DNA of 14,618 bases from Muribaculaceae bacterium (GTDB lineage: Bacteria; Bacteroidota; Bacteroidia; Bacteroidales; Muribaculaceae), in NCBI GenBank assembly GCA_009775375.1, contig VSPO01000088.1, forward strand, positions 1 to 14,618, read 5' to 3'. Shown here one piece after another: positions 6,952 to 14,374 of this stretch (position 1 is its first letter; every line of letters begins with the position of its first letter). A program made the position numbers and the translations under genes. A model generated the notes under the pieces. That model saw only the letters and a program-made list of their open reading frames with translations. It was not told where the DNA came from and did not search any database.

Positions 6952-7620
6952 ATGGCGTCGATGTATGAGATGTTGATGGATCTTCCGCTTTTTAAAGGAG
7001 TCGGGAAGGATCAGATTTCCAATTTTCTTGAAAAGACCAACATCAACTTCCTCAATTATCATGATACTGAAATATTGGTAGAGTGCGGAGATCCCGTCAA
7101 GATGGTGAGATTCGTGATGACAGGGAGGGTAAGAATTATCCATCCTCTGAAATCTGCGGCTATTTCGGTAGAGGAGATTGCCGGATTCGGGCGTGTGCTC
7201 GGTGCAGAGCGTTTGTTCGGTATGACAACGGGATTTCCTTATCGGGCAGTATCTCTTGGCAAGACAAGCATAATGGAATTCAGCAAGGAGCAATACGTCA
7301 ATCTTCTTCACTCAGACAGAATCTACATACTGAACTTCTTCAACTATCTGTCGTCGAGGGCGCAACGCCCGGTAGAGGCCTTGATGCATTATTGCCATGG
7401 CAATATAAGAAGCCGTCTTTGCGAGCTTGTAAGTATGCTTACGGAGTCCGGTAGCACGGGATTGGTGATTAATGCCACAGATGCATCTCTTGCAGATTAC
7501 TGTGGGACAACCACAGCTGAAATCGTAGAATGGAAGCGAGAAGCAGAATCCGCTGGCCTTTTGACATCTGCAGCAGGAAGCATACACATAAATTCCAGGA
7601 TGGAATTTCTTGAAATATAG
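6952..7620 (+). CDS. Crp/Fnr-family transcriptional regulator
   Basis: The 222-aa length and layout match the Crp/Fnr family. Residues of about 10-118 form the cyclic-nucleotide-binding-like beta-roll (LPLFKGVGKDQISNFL, then ILVECGDPVKMVRFVMTGRVRI). A long dimerisation helix follows at about 120-150, and a C-terminal helix-turn-helix at about 177-204 (DASLADYCGTTTAEIVEWKREAESAGLL). The helix 'GTTTAEIVEWKREAE' departs from the usual 'GTTRETVSRTLxxLE', so DNA recognition is likely divergent. Neither the Cys cluster of FNR nor a clear cAMP-binding phosphate cassette is seen, so the ligand is unknown. The ATG at 6952 follows A-rich sequence. A near-consensus -7 box (TAACTTTT, 6866-6873) sits upstream but lacks a clear -33. 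No neighbouring gene reveals its regulon. Confidence 0.88.
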   Translation: MASMYEMLMDLPLFKGVGKDQISNFLEKTNINFLNYHDTEILVECGDPVKMVRFVMTGRVRIIHPLKSAAISVEEIAGFGRVLGAERLFGMTTGFPYRAVSLGKTSIMEFSKEQYVNLLHSDRIYILNFFNYLSSRAQRPVEALMHYCHGNIRSRLCELVSMLTESGSTGLVINATDASLADYCGTTTAEIVEWKREAESAGLLTSAAGSIHINSRMEFLEI

Positions 7621-7675
7621 GGATTTTTCTTTTGCATAAGGTTTCTCGCAATTATCCGGCGATAAAAACTTTTAG

Positions 7676-7737
7676 AAGGAGCATGGTTTAGATCGCTTCC
7701 TTTAAAATTTCGGGGTCGTAGGGGCGATGATTTTAAA
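7676..7737 (+). repeat. dispersed intergenic repeat, copy 1, within a dyad
   Basis: Positions 7702-7724 carry a 23-nt sequence (core AATTTCGGGGTCGTAGGGG) repeated exactly at 14379-14401. Here it lies in the loop side of a perfect 8-bp inverted repeat, TTTAAAAT (7701-7708) and ATTTTAAA (7730-7737). Upstream, AAGGAGC (7676-7682) faces GCTTCCTT (7695-7702), an imperfect dyad. The repeat sits between the Crp/Fnr gene and the permease promoter. Its function is unknown. Confidence 0.7.
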
Positions 7738-7752
7738 TAAAGCGCTCTTACG

Positions 7753-7784
7753 GTTGCTAAGTTCGCAAAATTTTCCTAATTTTG
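7753..7784 (+). promoter_or_regulatory. promoter of the permease-rsmE-kdsA operon
   Basis: GTTG (7753-7756), a 20-nt spacer and TAATTTTG (7777-7784) fit the Bacteroidetes consensus. The leader to the permease start codon is about 70 nt. Confidence 0.65.
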
Positions 7785-7862
7785 TGTCGCTCCTCCATCC
7801 TCGAATGTCCATGAAGCACATGGACTGTAGAAATTTCATCAACAATAAAGAAAAATCAGACC

Positions 7863-9182
7863 ATGGGATCAGGGACAGTCTTGAAAACAAAACTCGCGAC
7901 ATTAAGTTTTCTCGAGTTTGCAGTATGGGGCGCATATTTAACTTCGCTTGGAATCTACTTGTCGGGAATAGGCTTAGGCGACAAGATATTCTGGTTTTAC
8001 ACCGTCCAGGGGATTGTGTCTATCTTTATGCCCGCTTTAATCGGCATAGTCGCCGACCGCTGGATTCAGGCACAAAAAATGTTGAGCCTTTGCCAGCTCG
8101 TGGCCGGAGTCGCAATGTGTGGCGCGGCATGGTATTGTGCATCGGCAGAAACAGTAGAGTTCGGGCCGCTGTTCACTCTCTATACCATCTCCGTGGCGTT
8201 TTTCATGCCAACGATAGGGTTGAACAACTCTGTGGCATATACTGCTCTAAGCAATGCGGGGCTTGATACGGTGAAGCATTTTCCTCCAGTGAGAGTTTTC
8301 GGCACTATCGGCTTCATCTGCTCAATGCTATTGACCAATTTCCTGCGAATAGACGGAATATCCATGCAGGCAACCTATTATCAGCTTTATTCCTCAGGAA
8401 TATTGAGCCTTGTGATGGCTGCATATTCTCTAACAATGCCTAAATGCCCTGTCTCGCAAGGGGAGCCGAAATCACTATCCGAGTCACTCGGCCTAAAAGC
8501 ATTCACGCTATTCAAAGACCGCAAAATGGCGATATTTTTTATCTTTTCAATGCTTTTAGGTGTCTCGCTACAGATTACCAACAGCTATGGCACAACCTTT
8601 ATAAATGCCTTTGGAGACGTGGCGGAGTATGCTTCAGCATGGGGAGCACGAAATGCAACGGCGTTGGTCTCGCTTTCCCAGATGTCAGAAACATTGTGTA
8701 TCCTTTTGATACCTATGGCTCTTCGTCGGTTCGGAATAAAGGGAGTAATGTTGATAGCCATGTTTGGCTGGGTTCTGAGATTCGGCTTTTTCGGATTGGG
8801 CAATCCGGGATCGGGAGTATGGCTTTTTATTCTATCCATGATAGTATATGGAGTGGCGTTTGACTTTTTCAATATCTCCGGCTCGCTATACGTCGACAAG
8901 AAGACTGATCCCTCAATGAGAAGCTCGGCACAGGGGCTGTTCATGCTGATGACAAACGGAATAGGCGCTGCTATCGGCACAATGGCGGCCGGAGCAGTAG
9001 TGAATCACTACGTTTTCGACAGCAATCTCGATGCAGCCGCCCAAATAGAGGGCTGGCATACTTCGTGGTATATATTCGCAGCATATGCGCTCGCTGTCTC
9101 AGTGGCGTTTTGGATAGTGTTCAAAGACGATGAGCGGCCGAAAATAGATGTCGACAGAGCAATAGACAGGGAAACGGTATGA
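7863..9182 (+). CDS. MFS nucleoside permease, NupG/XapB-like
   Basis: This inner-membrane transporter probably imports nucleosides with protons. The 439-aa product has about 12 hydrophobic segments. It shares the characteristic blocks of the nucleoside:H+ symporter family: LSFLEFAVWGAYLTSLGIYL at 14-33, FMPALIGIVADRW in the first half, and PTIGLNNSVAYTALSNAG followed by FPPVRVFGTIGF. These parallel E. coli NupG closely (LSFLQFCLWGSWLTTLGSY, FPPIRIWGTIGF). Which nucleosides are carried cannot be read from the sequence. The ATG at 7863 follows 'CAGACC' with an A-rich stretch upstream. Its stop codon overlaps the rsmE start (ATGA), indicating translational coupling. Confidence 0.9.
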   Translation: MGSGTVLKTKLATLSFLEFAVWGAYLTSLGIYLSGIGLGDKIFWFYTVQGIVSIFMPALIGIVADRWIQAQKMLSLCQLVAGVAMCGAAWYCASAETVEFGPLFTLYTISVAFFMPTIGLNNSVAYTALSNAGLDTVKHFPPVRVFGTIGFICSMLLTNFLRIDGISMQATYYQLYSSGILSLVMAAYSLTMPKCPVSQGEPKSLSESLGLKAFTLFKDRKMAIFFIFSMLLGVSLQITNSYGTTFINAFGDVAEYASAWGARNATALVSLSQMSETLCILLIPMALRRFGIKGVMLIAMFGWVLRFGFFGLGNPGSGVWLFILSMIVYGVAFDFFNISGSLYVDKKTDPSMRSSAQGLFMLMTNGIGAAIGTMAAGAVVNHYVFDSNLDAAAQIEGWHTSWYIFAAYALAVSVAFWIVFKDDERPKIDVDRAIDRETV

Positions 9183-9898
9183 TACAGTTTTATGCACCGG
9201 ATATAGAATCGACCGGATGTCTTCCGGAATCTGATTCCGCACATTGCAGCCGTGTGCTTCGGATGAAGGCCGGGGAGGAAGTGACGGTAGTTGATGGCAA
9301 AGGTAAGCGCTTTTTATGCTCTATTCTTGAATCCCATCCCAAGCATACCTTACTGGAAATTATCTCCTCGGAAGAGGTTCCCAATCATTGGAGGAATGAA
9401 ATAATCTTAGCTGTTGCCCCAACGAAGCATACAGACCGGATGGAGTGGCTTATAGAGAAGGTGGTGGAAATCGGAGTAGACAGGGTCGTCCTGTTGCGAT
9501 GTCGCAGAAGCGAGCGCAAGGCCATCAGGATAGACAGGCTTGAGAAGGTGGCGGTGGCGGCGATGAAGCAAAGCCTTAAAACGGTGGTGCCAATAGTGGA
9601 AGAGATTTCTGATTTCGGAAAATTTGTGAAGGAGTCGAGGGATGGAGCCCAGAAATTTTTCGGGTACTGCGACTCTGCCTTTCCCCGTAAGGATTTTTCG
9701 CAAGTTTATAGTTCGGGCTCCCCGGTGGTCGTAATGATAGGCCCGGAGGGGGATTTTGCCCCGGAGGAGGTCTCGTTGGCAATTGACAACGGTTTCGTCC
9801 CTGTGACGTTCGGCCAAAGCCGCCTTCGAACAGAGACCGCTGCATTATATGGAGTTGCAGCCATACACGTCTTAAATCAGCTTGGGAATAAAGGCTGA
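9179..9898 (+). CDS. rsmE: 16S rRNA (uracil1498-N3)-methyltransferase RsmE
   Basis: RsmE methylates U1498 of 16S rRNA in the 30S subunit using S-adenosylmethionine. The 239-aa product matches the family length. It has an N-terminal PUA-like domain (about 1-70, with HCSRVLRMKAGEEVTVVDGKG) and a C-terminal SPOUT-type knot. The SAM-binding motifs are IGPEGDF (187-193) and LRTETA (216-221). Most RsmE proteins have IGPEGGF; the Asp here is a variant I associate with Bacteroidetes. It overlaps the permease gene by 4 nt and precedes kdsA by 63 nt, so the three are probably one operon. Confidence 0.95.
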   Translation: MIQFYAPDIESTGCLPESDSAHCSRVLRMKAGEEVTVVDGKGKRFLCSILESHPKHTLLEIISSEEVPNHWRNEIILAVAPTKHTDRMEWLIEKVVEIGVDRVVLLRCRRSERKAIRIDRLEKVAVAAMKQSLKTVVPIVEEISDFGKFVKESRDGAQKFFGYCDSAFPRKDFSQVYSSGSPVVVMIGPEGDFAPEEVSLAIDNGFVPVTFGQSRLRTETAALYGVAAIHVLNQLGNKG

Positions 9899-9961
9899 GC
9901 AAATCTCCCCAAGGCGGATTTGGATAGACAATAAGAATTACAGCATCTAAAGAAAAAGAAT

Positions 9962-10795
9962 ATGATAGAAGATATTAAAGGATATTTGCAGTCGGGGGAA
10001 AATGATAATTTCTTCTTGTTTGCAGGTCCTTGCGTCATTGAGGGCGAGGATATGGCTCTCGAAATTGCAGAAAAGATGGTAGGAATGACGTCGAGGCTCA
10101 ATATCCCTTATGTGTTTAAGGGGAGTTATAGGAAGGCCAACAGAAGCCGGATTGATTCCTTCACGGGAATAGGTGATGAGAAGGCCTTGAAGATACTCGA
10201 TAAGGTCAGGCGTACGTTTGGGGTGCCTGTCGTCACAGACGTTCATCTGCCTGAAGAGGCAAAGCTTGCAGCTGAATATGTCGACGTGCTGCAGATTCCG
10301 GCCTTCCTTTGCCGCCAGACAGATTTGTTGGTCTCTGTGGCGTCTACGGGAAAATTCGTAAATATAAAGAAAGGACAGTTTCTTTCTCCTCTGTCAATGG
10401 CGCATGCAGTGGGGAAGGTCAGGGATGCCGGCAATGACAATGTCGCCGTCACGGAAAGGGGAACTACGTTTGGCTATCAGGACTTGATAGTAGACATGCG
10501 TGCATTTCCGGAAATGAAAAAGGCTTGTGGCTGTCCTACGATAATAGATGCGACACATAGCCTGCAACAGCCGAATCAGGCGGCTGGAGTGACAGGAGGC
10601 CTTCCTCATTTGATTTCCACTATAGCCATGGCTGCTTTGGCCGCCGGAGCAGACGGAGTGTTTATGGAGACTCACCGCAATCCCTCAGAGGCAAAGAGCG
10701 ACGGCGCAAATATGCTGCCACTTGATGAAATGGAGCGGCTTTTGGAGAGACTGTGCATGATACGTTGCGCTTATGTGGAATCTTGCAAGCTTTAA
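9962..10795 (+). CDS. kdsA: 3-deoxy-8-phosphooctulonate synthase (Kdo-8-P synthase)
   Basis: KdsA condenses phosphoenolpyruvate and arabinose 5-phosphate to Kdo-8-phosphate, the precursor of the Kdo that links lipid A to the LPS core. The 277-aa product is of usual length. It shows FAGPCVIE at the N terminus, FKGSYRKANRSR, TDVHLPEEA, IPAFLCRQTDLL, and the C-terminal HRNPSEAKSDGAN. Cys24, with His199 (DATHS), Glu236 (ETH) and Asp247, fits the four-ligand set of the metal-dependent class. E. coli KdsA has Asn in place of that Cys and needs no metal. The ATG at 9962 follows AGAAAAAGAAT. It is the third gene of the permease-rsmE-kdsA operon, with no consensus promoter in the 63-nt gap. It converges on the M23 peptidase gene. 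Confidence 0.96.
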   Translation: MIEDIKGYLQSGENDNFFLFAGPCVIEGEDMALEIAEKMVGMTSRLNIPYVFKGSYRKANRSRIDSFTGIGDEKALKILDKVRRTFGVPVVTDVHLPEEAKLAAEYVDVLQIPAFLCRQTDLLVSVASTGKFVNIKKGQFLSPLSMAHAVGKVRDAGNDNVAVTERGTTFGYQDLIVDMRAFPEMKKACGCPTIIDATHSLQQPNQAAGVTGGLPHLISTIAMAALAAGADGVFMETHRNPSEAKSDGANMLPLDEMERLLERLCMIRCAYVESCKL

Positions 10796-10845
10796 AAGCG
10801 ACTTATAAGATGTAAGCGACGTAATGTGACCGGGAAAGCCGAGGA

Positions 10846-10915
10846 TAAGATATCCCAAAGACAGAGGGGAGAAACTGAAACTTCAGTTTCTCCCCTCTGT
10901 CTTTGGGATATCTTA
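10846..10915. repeat. 34-bp perfect palindrome between convergent operons
   Basis: Arms 10846-10879 and 10882-10915 are exact reverse complements with only AC between them. The stem starts TAAGATATCCC and ends AGAAACTGAA at the loop. It lies between the end of kdsA (10795) and the end of the M23 gene (10931). Position suggests a bidirectional terminator, but there is no T tract on either side. Alternatives are a mobile palindromic repeat or an mRNA 3'-end stabiliser. Confidence 0.85.
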
Positions 10916-10930
10916 AAGGAATGAAAATGC

Positions 10931-11869
10931 TTACTTAAGCTTTAATGTCTGTCCAACCTTTATAACGTCGGAATTCGACATGCCATTGATTTTTCGTAGA
11001 GATGTTGCGGAGAGACCGTAGGATTTGGCAATTGAGGAAAGTGTATCACCTTTCTTTACCGTATAGCTTTCTCTCTCAGAATCGGCAGCCTTGTAGGGGT
11101 TTTCGTTGTCGGTCTTAGCAAATCTTGAGGGAGCATAGTTTCTTGCTTTCGTGTAGGTTTTCTTGTCGAAGAGATATGTGTCGGTATGCGTGGTTTGATT
11201 AGCAAAGTCGAAGATGGCGGCGGGATTAATCGCAAATCCCATGAAACGGGTTTCGAAGTGGAGATGAGGCCCGGTGCTTCTTCCGGTGCTTCCTCCAAGA
11301 CCGATAGGCTCACCGGCTTTCACGACCTGATCCGGCTTTACAAGAGAGCGATTGAGGTGGCCGTATACTGTCTCAAGACCATTGGCATGCCTTATAATGA
11401 TGTAGTTGCCAAAGCCACGGGCTTCATAGTTGGTCAAACGCACTTTGCCGTCGAAAGCGGAATAGATAGTGTCATTGCTTCTGATTTGGAGGTCGATGCC
11501 TTTGTGCATTCTGCCGAAACGCTTGCGATAGCCATAATTTGAAGTCACTCTTCCGGGAACGGGCATACAATAACCGGTCACGTCGATTAATTGAGAATCG
11601 GGAACGTCGGCCGCGTTGAACGGGTTGACGGCTTTGCTGTTCCAGCCCTCGGTGAAGATGTCGGGTTCGGGCTCGATATCGTCGATGAGGTCGATGAATG
11701 TGTTTTTCTCAACGAGACGGATTTGGTCTTTGTTTTTTGCCTGATTGGCGAGGAGCTGCTTGTGAGCGTCGGAGTGGGGAGATTTGCTTTTTATTGTCTG
11801 TGCTGAAAGTCCAGCCACAGCCATGGCGGCAATCAGAGACAATGCCGATATTCTTTTAATGAAATTCAT
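10931..11869 (-). CDS. secreted M23 peptidase with C-terminal LysM
   Basis: This is a predicted periplasmic peptidoglycan endopeptidase or a regulator of one. The 312-aa product has an N-terminal signal peptide (about 1-23, ending LSAQ). The M23 (LytM-type) domain lies at about 100-220. Its zinc ligands are His122 and Asp126 (MHKGIDL), His171 (YGHL) and His204 in PHLHFE, so the site appears intact and the enzyme active. A LysM peptidoglycan-binding module lies at 268-311 (SYTVKKGDTLSSIAKSYGLS...VIKVGQTLKL). Usually LysM precedes M23 in NlpD-like proteins, and here it follows. The ATG at 11867-11869 is the only start that keeps the signal peptide. It lies 43 nt downstream of ndk with no clear promoter between, so the two may be co-transcribed. 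Confidence 0.92.
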   Translation of the reverse strand: MNFIKRISALSLIAAMAVAGLSAQTIKSKSPHSDAHKQLLANQAKNKDQIRLVEKNTFIDLIDDIEPEPDIFTEGWNSKAVNPFNAADVPDSQLIDVTGYCMPVPGRVTSNYGYRKRFGRMHKGIDLQIRSNDTIYSAFDGKVRLTNYEARGFGNYIIIRHANGLETVYGHLNRSLVKPDQVVKAGEPIGLGGSTGRSTGPHLHFETRFMGFAINPAAIFDFANQTTHTDTYLFDKKTYTKARNYAPSRFAKTDNENPYKAADSERESYTVKKGDTLSSIAKSYGLSATSLRKINGMSNSDVIKVGQTLKLK

Positions 11870-11912
11870 GTCAAATTTTATCGTTATATGAGGGGAGGCA
11901 GTTTTTGCGGTA

Positions 11913-12383
11913 TTACTGGTTTGTTATTTCGTCGTCTGCGTAAAGGAAAGATAATGAAGAAGGAGTATAATCGAACACCTCTTCAGGCTTAAAGAATCTT
12001 GCGATCTCGATGAGAGCGTTTTCAGGAGAGTCGGATGCGTGTATAATGTTGGCTTGGCCGCTCATGCAGAAGTCTCCTCTGAGTGTTCCGGGTGCGGCCT
12101 TGCGTCCGTTTGTTGCACCGACCATTGTGCGGAACACACTAACTACATCGACCCCTTTAAGAACCATGCATACAACGGGCGAAGCCATCATGGATTCGCA
12201 CAGACCGGGGAAGAACGGCTTGTCTACAAGGTGGGCGTAATGCTCCTTGAGTATATCCATGTTGAGCATCATCATTTTCATAGCAGAAATAATGATGCCT
12301 CTTTTTTGGATTCTGTTGATCACTTCTCCAATGAGTGCGCGTTCCACGCATGAGGGTTTCAGGATGACTAAAGTTTGCTCCAT
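11913..12383 (-). CDS. ndk: nucleoside diphosphate kinase
   Basis: Ndk transfers the gamma-phosphate from ATP to nucleoside diphosphates through a phosphohistidine, balancing NTP and dNTP pools in the cytoplasm. The 156-aa product is near the usual 140-155. It begins MEQTLVILKPSCVERALIGE and contains GRKAAPGTLRGDF and the active-site motif NIIHASDSPE with His115. It has a short extra C terminus (about 10 residues). An in-frame ATG exists at 12425, but it falls inside the predicted -7 promoter box, so the ATG at 12381-12383 is preferred. It is the first gene before the M23/LysM gene on the minus strand. Confidence 0.96.
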   Translation of the reverse strand: MEQTLVILKPSCVERALIGEVINRIQKRGIIISAMKMMMLNMDILKEHYAHLVDKPFFPGLCESMMASPVVCMVLKGVDVVSVFRTMVGATNGRKAAPGTLRGDFCMSGQANIIHASDSPENALIEIARFFKPEEVFDYTPSSLSFLYADDEITNQ

Positions 12384-12422
12384 TCCTTTAATTATTTTTA
12401 AGATTTCTCTTTCCTTGTTGCT

Positions 12423-12430
12423 CAAAGTTA
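12423..12430 (-). promoter_or_regulatory. ndk promoter, -7 element
   Basis: TAACTTTG on the minus strand matches the Bacteroidetes -7 consensus. The predicted start is about 12416, giving a leader of about 33 nt to the ndk ATG. No convincing TTTG is seen at -33. Confidence 0.55.
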
Positions 12431-12712
12431 CAATATCGTTTCGTCGATTCCTAATTATTTTTCGTAAATTTTTCTAAAGAACTAATCTATTTGTGAAATG
12501 GATAAATGTAACCATCAGAGATACATAAAGATATGAAGAAAACATGTTTTGCAACATGTTTTTATGAGCTATGCACAATGGCGTATTGGGTGTGCAAATT
12601 TTGAAGGTTTTAAATGTGAAGATTTGTTAATGTATTTTTAATCCTGCCATTTTCAGAATTTTACTGATTTGGTCTGCAGTCATGAATTTTTAAGGATGCA
12701 CATTAAAAGAAA
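12431..12712. other. AT-rich divergent intergenic region between ndk and the channel gene
   Basis: The gap between ndk and the channel gene contains no convincing ORF. It holds the ndk promoter and the AACATGTT repeat described separately. Near the channel gene only a near-consensus -7 box (TATTTTTA, 12633-12640) without a matching -33 can be seen, so that promoter is not assigned. Confidence 0.5.
12539..12562. repeat. paired AACATGTT palindromes
   Basis: AAAACATGTT (12539-12548) and AACATGTTTT (12553-12562) are perfect inverted repeats around TTGC. Each contains the 8-bp palindrome AACATGTT, so the two copies also form a direct repeat with a 12-bp period. This resembles a double operator site or a weak AT-rich hairpin followed by T residues. 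The binding protein is unknown. Confidence 0.5.
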
Positions 12713-14368
12713 ATGGAAATTGAACATAAAAGCGAGATTAATTGTAGAAATACAAAACGAAGTCGAAGAATGCGGCTTCCTATATTCCGCAAAAGAAACA
12801 ATATGATTCCACAAGCAGAAAAAACAACTGATGCGGCAATACAGCTGCCGACAGTAGCACTTTCCCCACATGGCGAACAGGATTATTATGCCATAGCCAG
12901 AGCCCTGATGGATGCCGACAAATTATTGCTTGGTCTGATTGGCCAGGAAAATAATGTCACGCTCTTCAACACGGTCTATACCATTCTCGTCGTAGCCCTT
13001 GCTTTTGTGGTGGGTTGGATAGTGCAGTGGATAATAGTGGGTTTATTCCGTCGATTTGGCGACAGGCTTCACAACGACATGTACATGGATCTGCGCAACG
13101 CAAGATTTTTTTCCAAGACCGCCAGAATAATCCCGCCATTGATATTTTTGATATTGATTCAGTTCACTTTGACCCATAAAGCCACGTTGGCATCGTGGCT
13201 TGAAAGATTTGCATGGATATATATCGCCTATATCATCTCCAACTCCCTGTGTATATTGGCGGAGGCGCTTTGGCATAATATCGATCAAAGGGCCAACAAG
13301 CGGAAACTTCCCTTGCGCGGGCTTGTGCAACTGGTAAAGGGAGTGGTATGGATTATCTGTGCCATAGTAGTCCTTGCGATTCTATTCAATAAGTCGCCTG
13401 GAGCGTTGCTTACAGGGCTTGGAGCGTTCGCGGCTGTTTTGATGTTGATATTCAAAGACAGCATACTTGGTGTCGTCGCGGGGGTGCAGCTTTCAGAGAA
13501 CGACTCGCTCCATGTGGGCGACTGGATAAAGGTGCCGGGGACGGACGCCAATGGCACGGTCACTGAAGTGTCGCTCGTGCAGGTGAAGGTGCTCAACTGG
13601 GATAAGACCACTACGACGATACCGCCGTATCATCTTGTCAGCGGTAGCTTCACCAACTATCGGAGCATGCAGCAAAGCAACACTCGGAGGATACAGCGTT
13701 CGTATATGATAGATGCCGACAGCGTATTGCCCACCGACGACAATATGCTTGCCGAATTTTCCAAGATTCCGTTGCTTAAGGATTGGATCGATAAGAAAAT
13801 GGAGCAACGAGCCGCGGGGAAAGTCTGCGACGTGAACAATCCCGACGGGCTTGTCGACGGGTCGCTTGAGACCAATCTTGGGGTGTTCCGGGCATACATG
13901 AAGCTATGGCTCGACGCCAACGACCAGATAGCGCAAGGAGGCATATGTTTCTGTTTCGTCACTACGTTGCCACAGACACCAAACGGAATACCATTGCAGG
14001 TCTATTGTTTCACCAACACGTCGGCATGGCTTCAGTATGAGGCTATCATGGCAGGAGTGTTTGAACATATGGCGGCGATGTTGTATAAATTCCGTCTGTA
14101 CACCAACGAGACGGCATCCGGTCGCGATACTGTCATGGATGGCTGGCTTAGCCCCGGAAAGAATCCAGACGTATTGTTCGGGCTTCCATTCCCCTTCTTC
14201 AACAAGACAGGGAGTCCGGAAAATCCCGGCTATCCGGTGCAGCAGACACAATGCCCGCAGCCATCCGCAATGCAACCCGCTCCAACTCCATCGCCAACTT
14301 CGACTTCATCATCAGCCTCCGACTTGTCGAATGCACCTTCGACCGGGACAGCCACGTCCCCTGCTTAA
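12713..14368 (+). CDS. mechanosensitive ion channel, YbdG/MscM type
   Basis: This inner-membrane channel of the MscS superfamily is predicted to open on hypoosmotic shock. Segments at about 85-111, 137-154, 164-186 and 205-227 precede the pore helix SPGALLTGLGAFAAVLMLIF (228-247). The beta domain motif KDSILGVVAGVQL...VGDWIKVPG follows. The block DGSVTEV-like (NGTVTEVSLVQVKVLNWD), TTIPPYHLVSGSFTNY, the NLGVFRAY motif and VYCFTNTSAWLQYEAIMA parallel E. coli YbdG closely, including its extra C-terminal region. Residues from about 500 to 551 form a Pro/Ser/Thr-rich disordered tail absent from E. coli YbdG. The start is uncertain: ATGs at 12713, 12770 and 12803 are all in frame, and the first 30 residues are basic and unlike homologues. 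The longest is given, and 12803 is a good alternative. Confidence 0.88.
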   Translation: MEIEHKSEINCRNTKRSRRMRLPIFRKRNNMIPQAEKTTDAAIQLPTVALSPHGEQDYYAIARALMDADKLLLGLIGQENNVTLFNTVYTILVVALAFVVGWIVQWIIVGLFRRFGDRLHNDMYMDLRNARFFSKTARIIPPLIFLILIQFTLTHKATLASWLERFAWIYIAYIISNSLCILAEALWHNIDQRANKRKLPLRGLVQLVKGVVWIICAIVVLAILFNKSPGALLTGLGAFAAVLMLIFKDSILGVVAGVQLSENDSLHVGDWIKVPGTDANGTVTEVSLVQVKVLNWDKTTTTIPPYHLVSGSFTNYRSMQQSNTRRIQRSYMIDADSVLPTDDNMLAEFSKIPLLKDWIDKKMEQRAAGKVCDVNNPDGLVDGSLETNLGVFRAYMKLWLDANDQIAQGGICFCFVTTLPQTPNGIPLQVYCFTNTSAWLQYEAIMAGVFEHMAAMLYKFRLYTNETASGRDTVMDGWLSPGKNPDVLFGLPFPFFNKTGSPENPGYPVQQTQCPQPSAMQPAPTPSPTSTSSSASDLSNAPSTGTATSPA

Positions 14369-14374
14369 AGCGTG

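Noticed and set aside
7676..7684. AAGGAGCAT also present at 14436-14444 near repeat copy 2
   Set aside because: Nine bases in different relative positions can occur by chance, so it was not made part of the repeat definition.
7727..8266. Plus-strand ORF of 179 codons overlapping the permease start
   Set aside because: It begins upstream of the promoter -7 box and its product is basic and unlike a protein family, while the overlapping frame is a clear NupG-like permease.
12384..12425. Longer ndk start giving 170 aa
   Set aside because: The extra start codon lies within the predicted -7 box, and Ndk proteins start at the MEQTLVILKP position.
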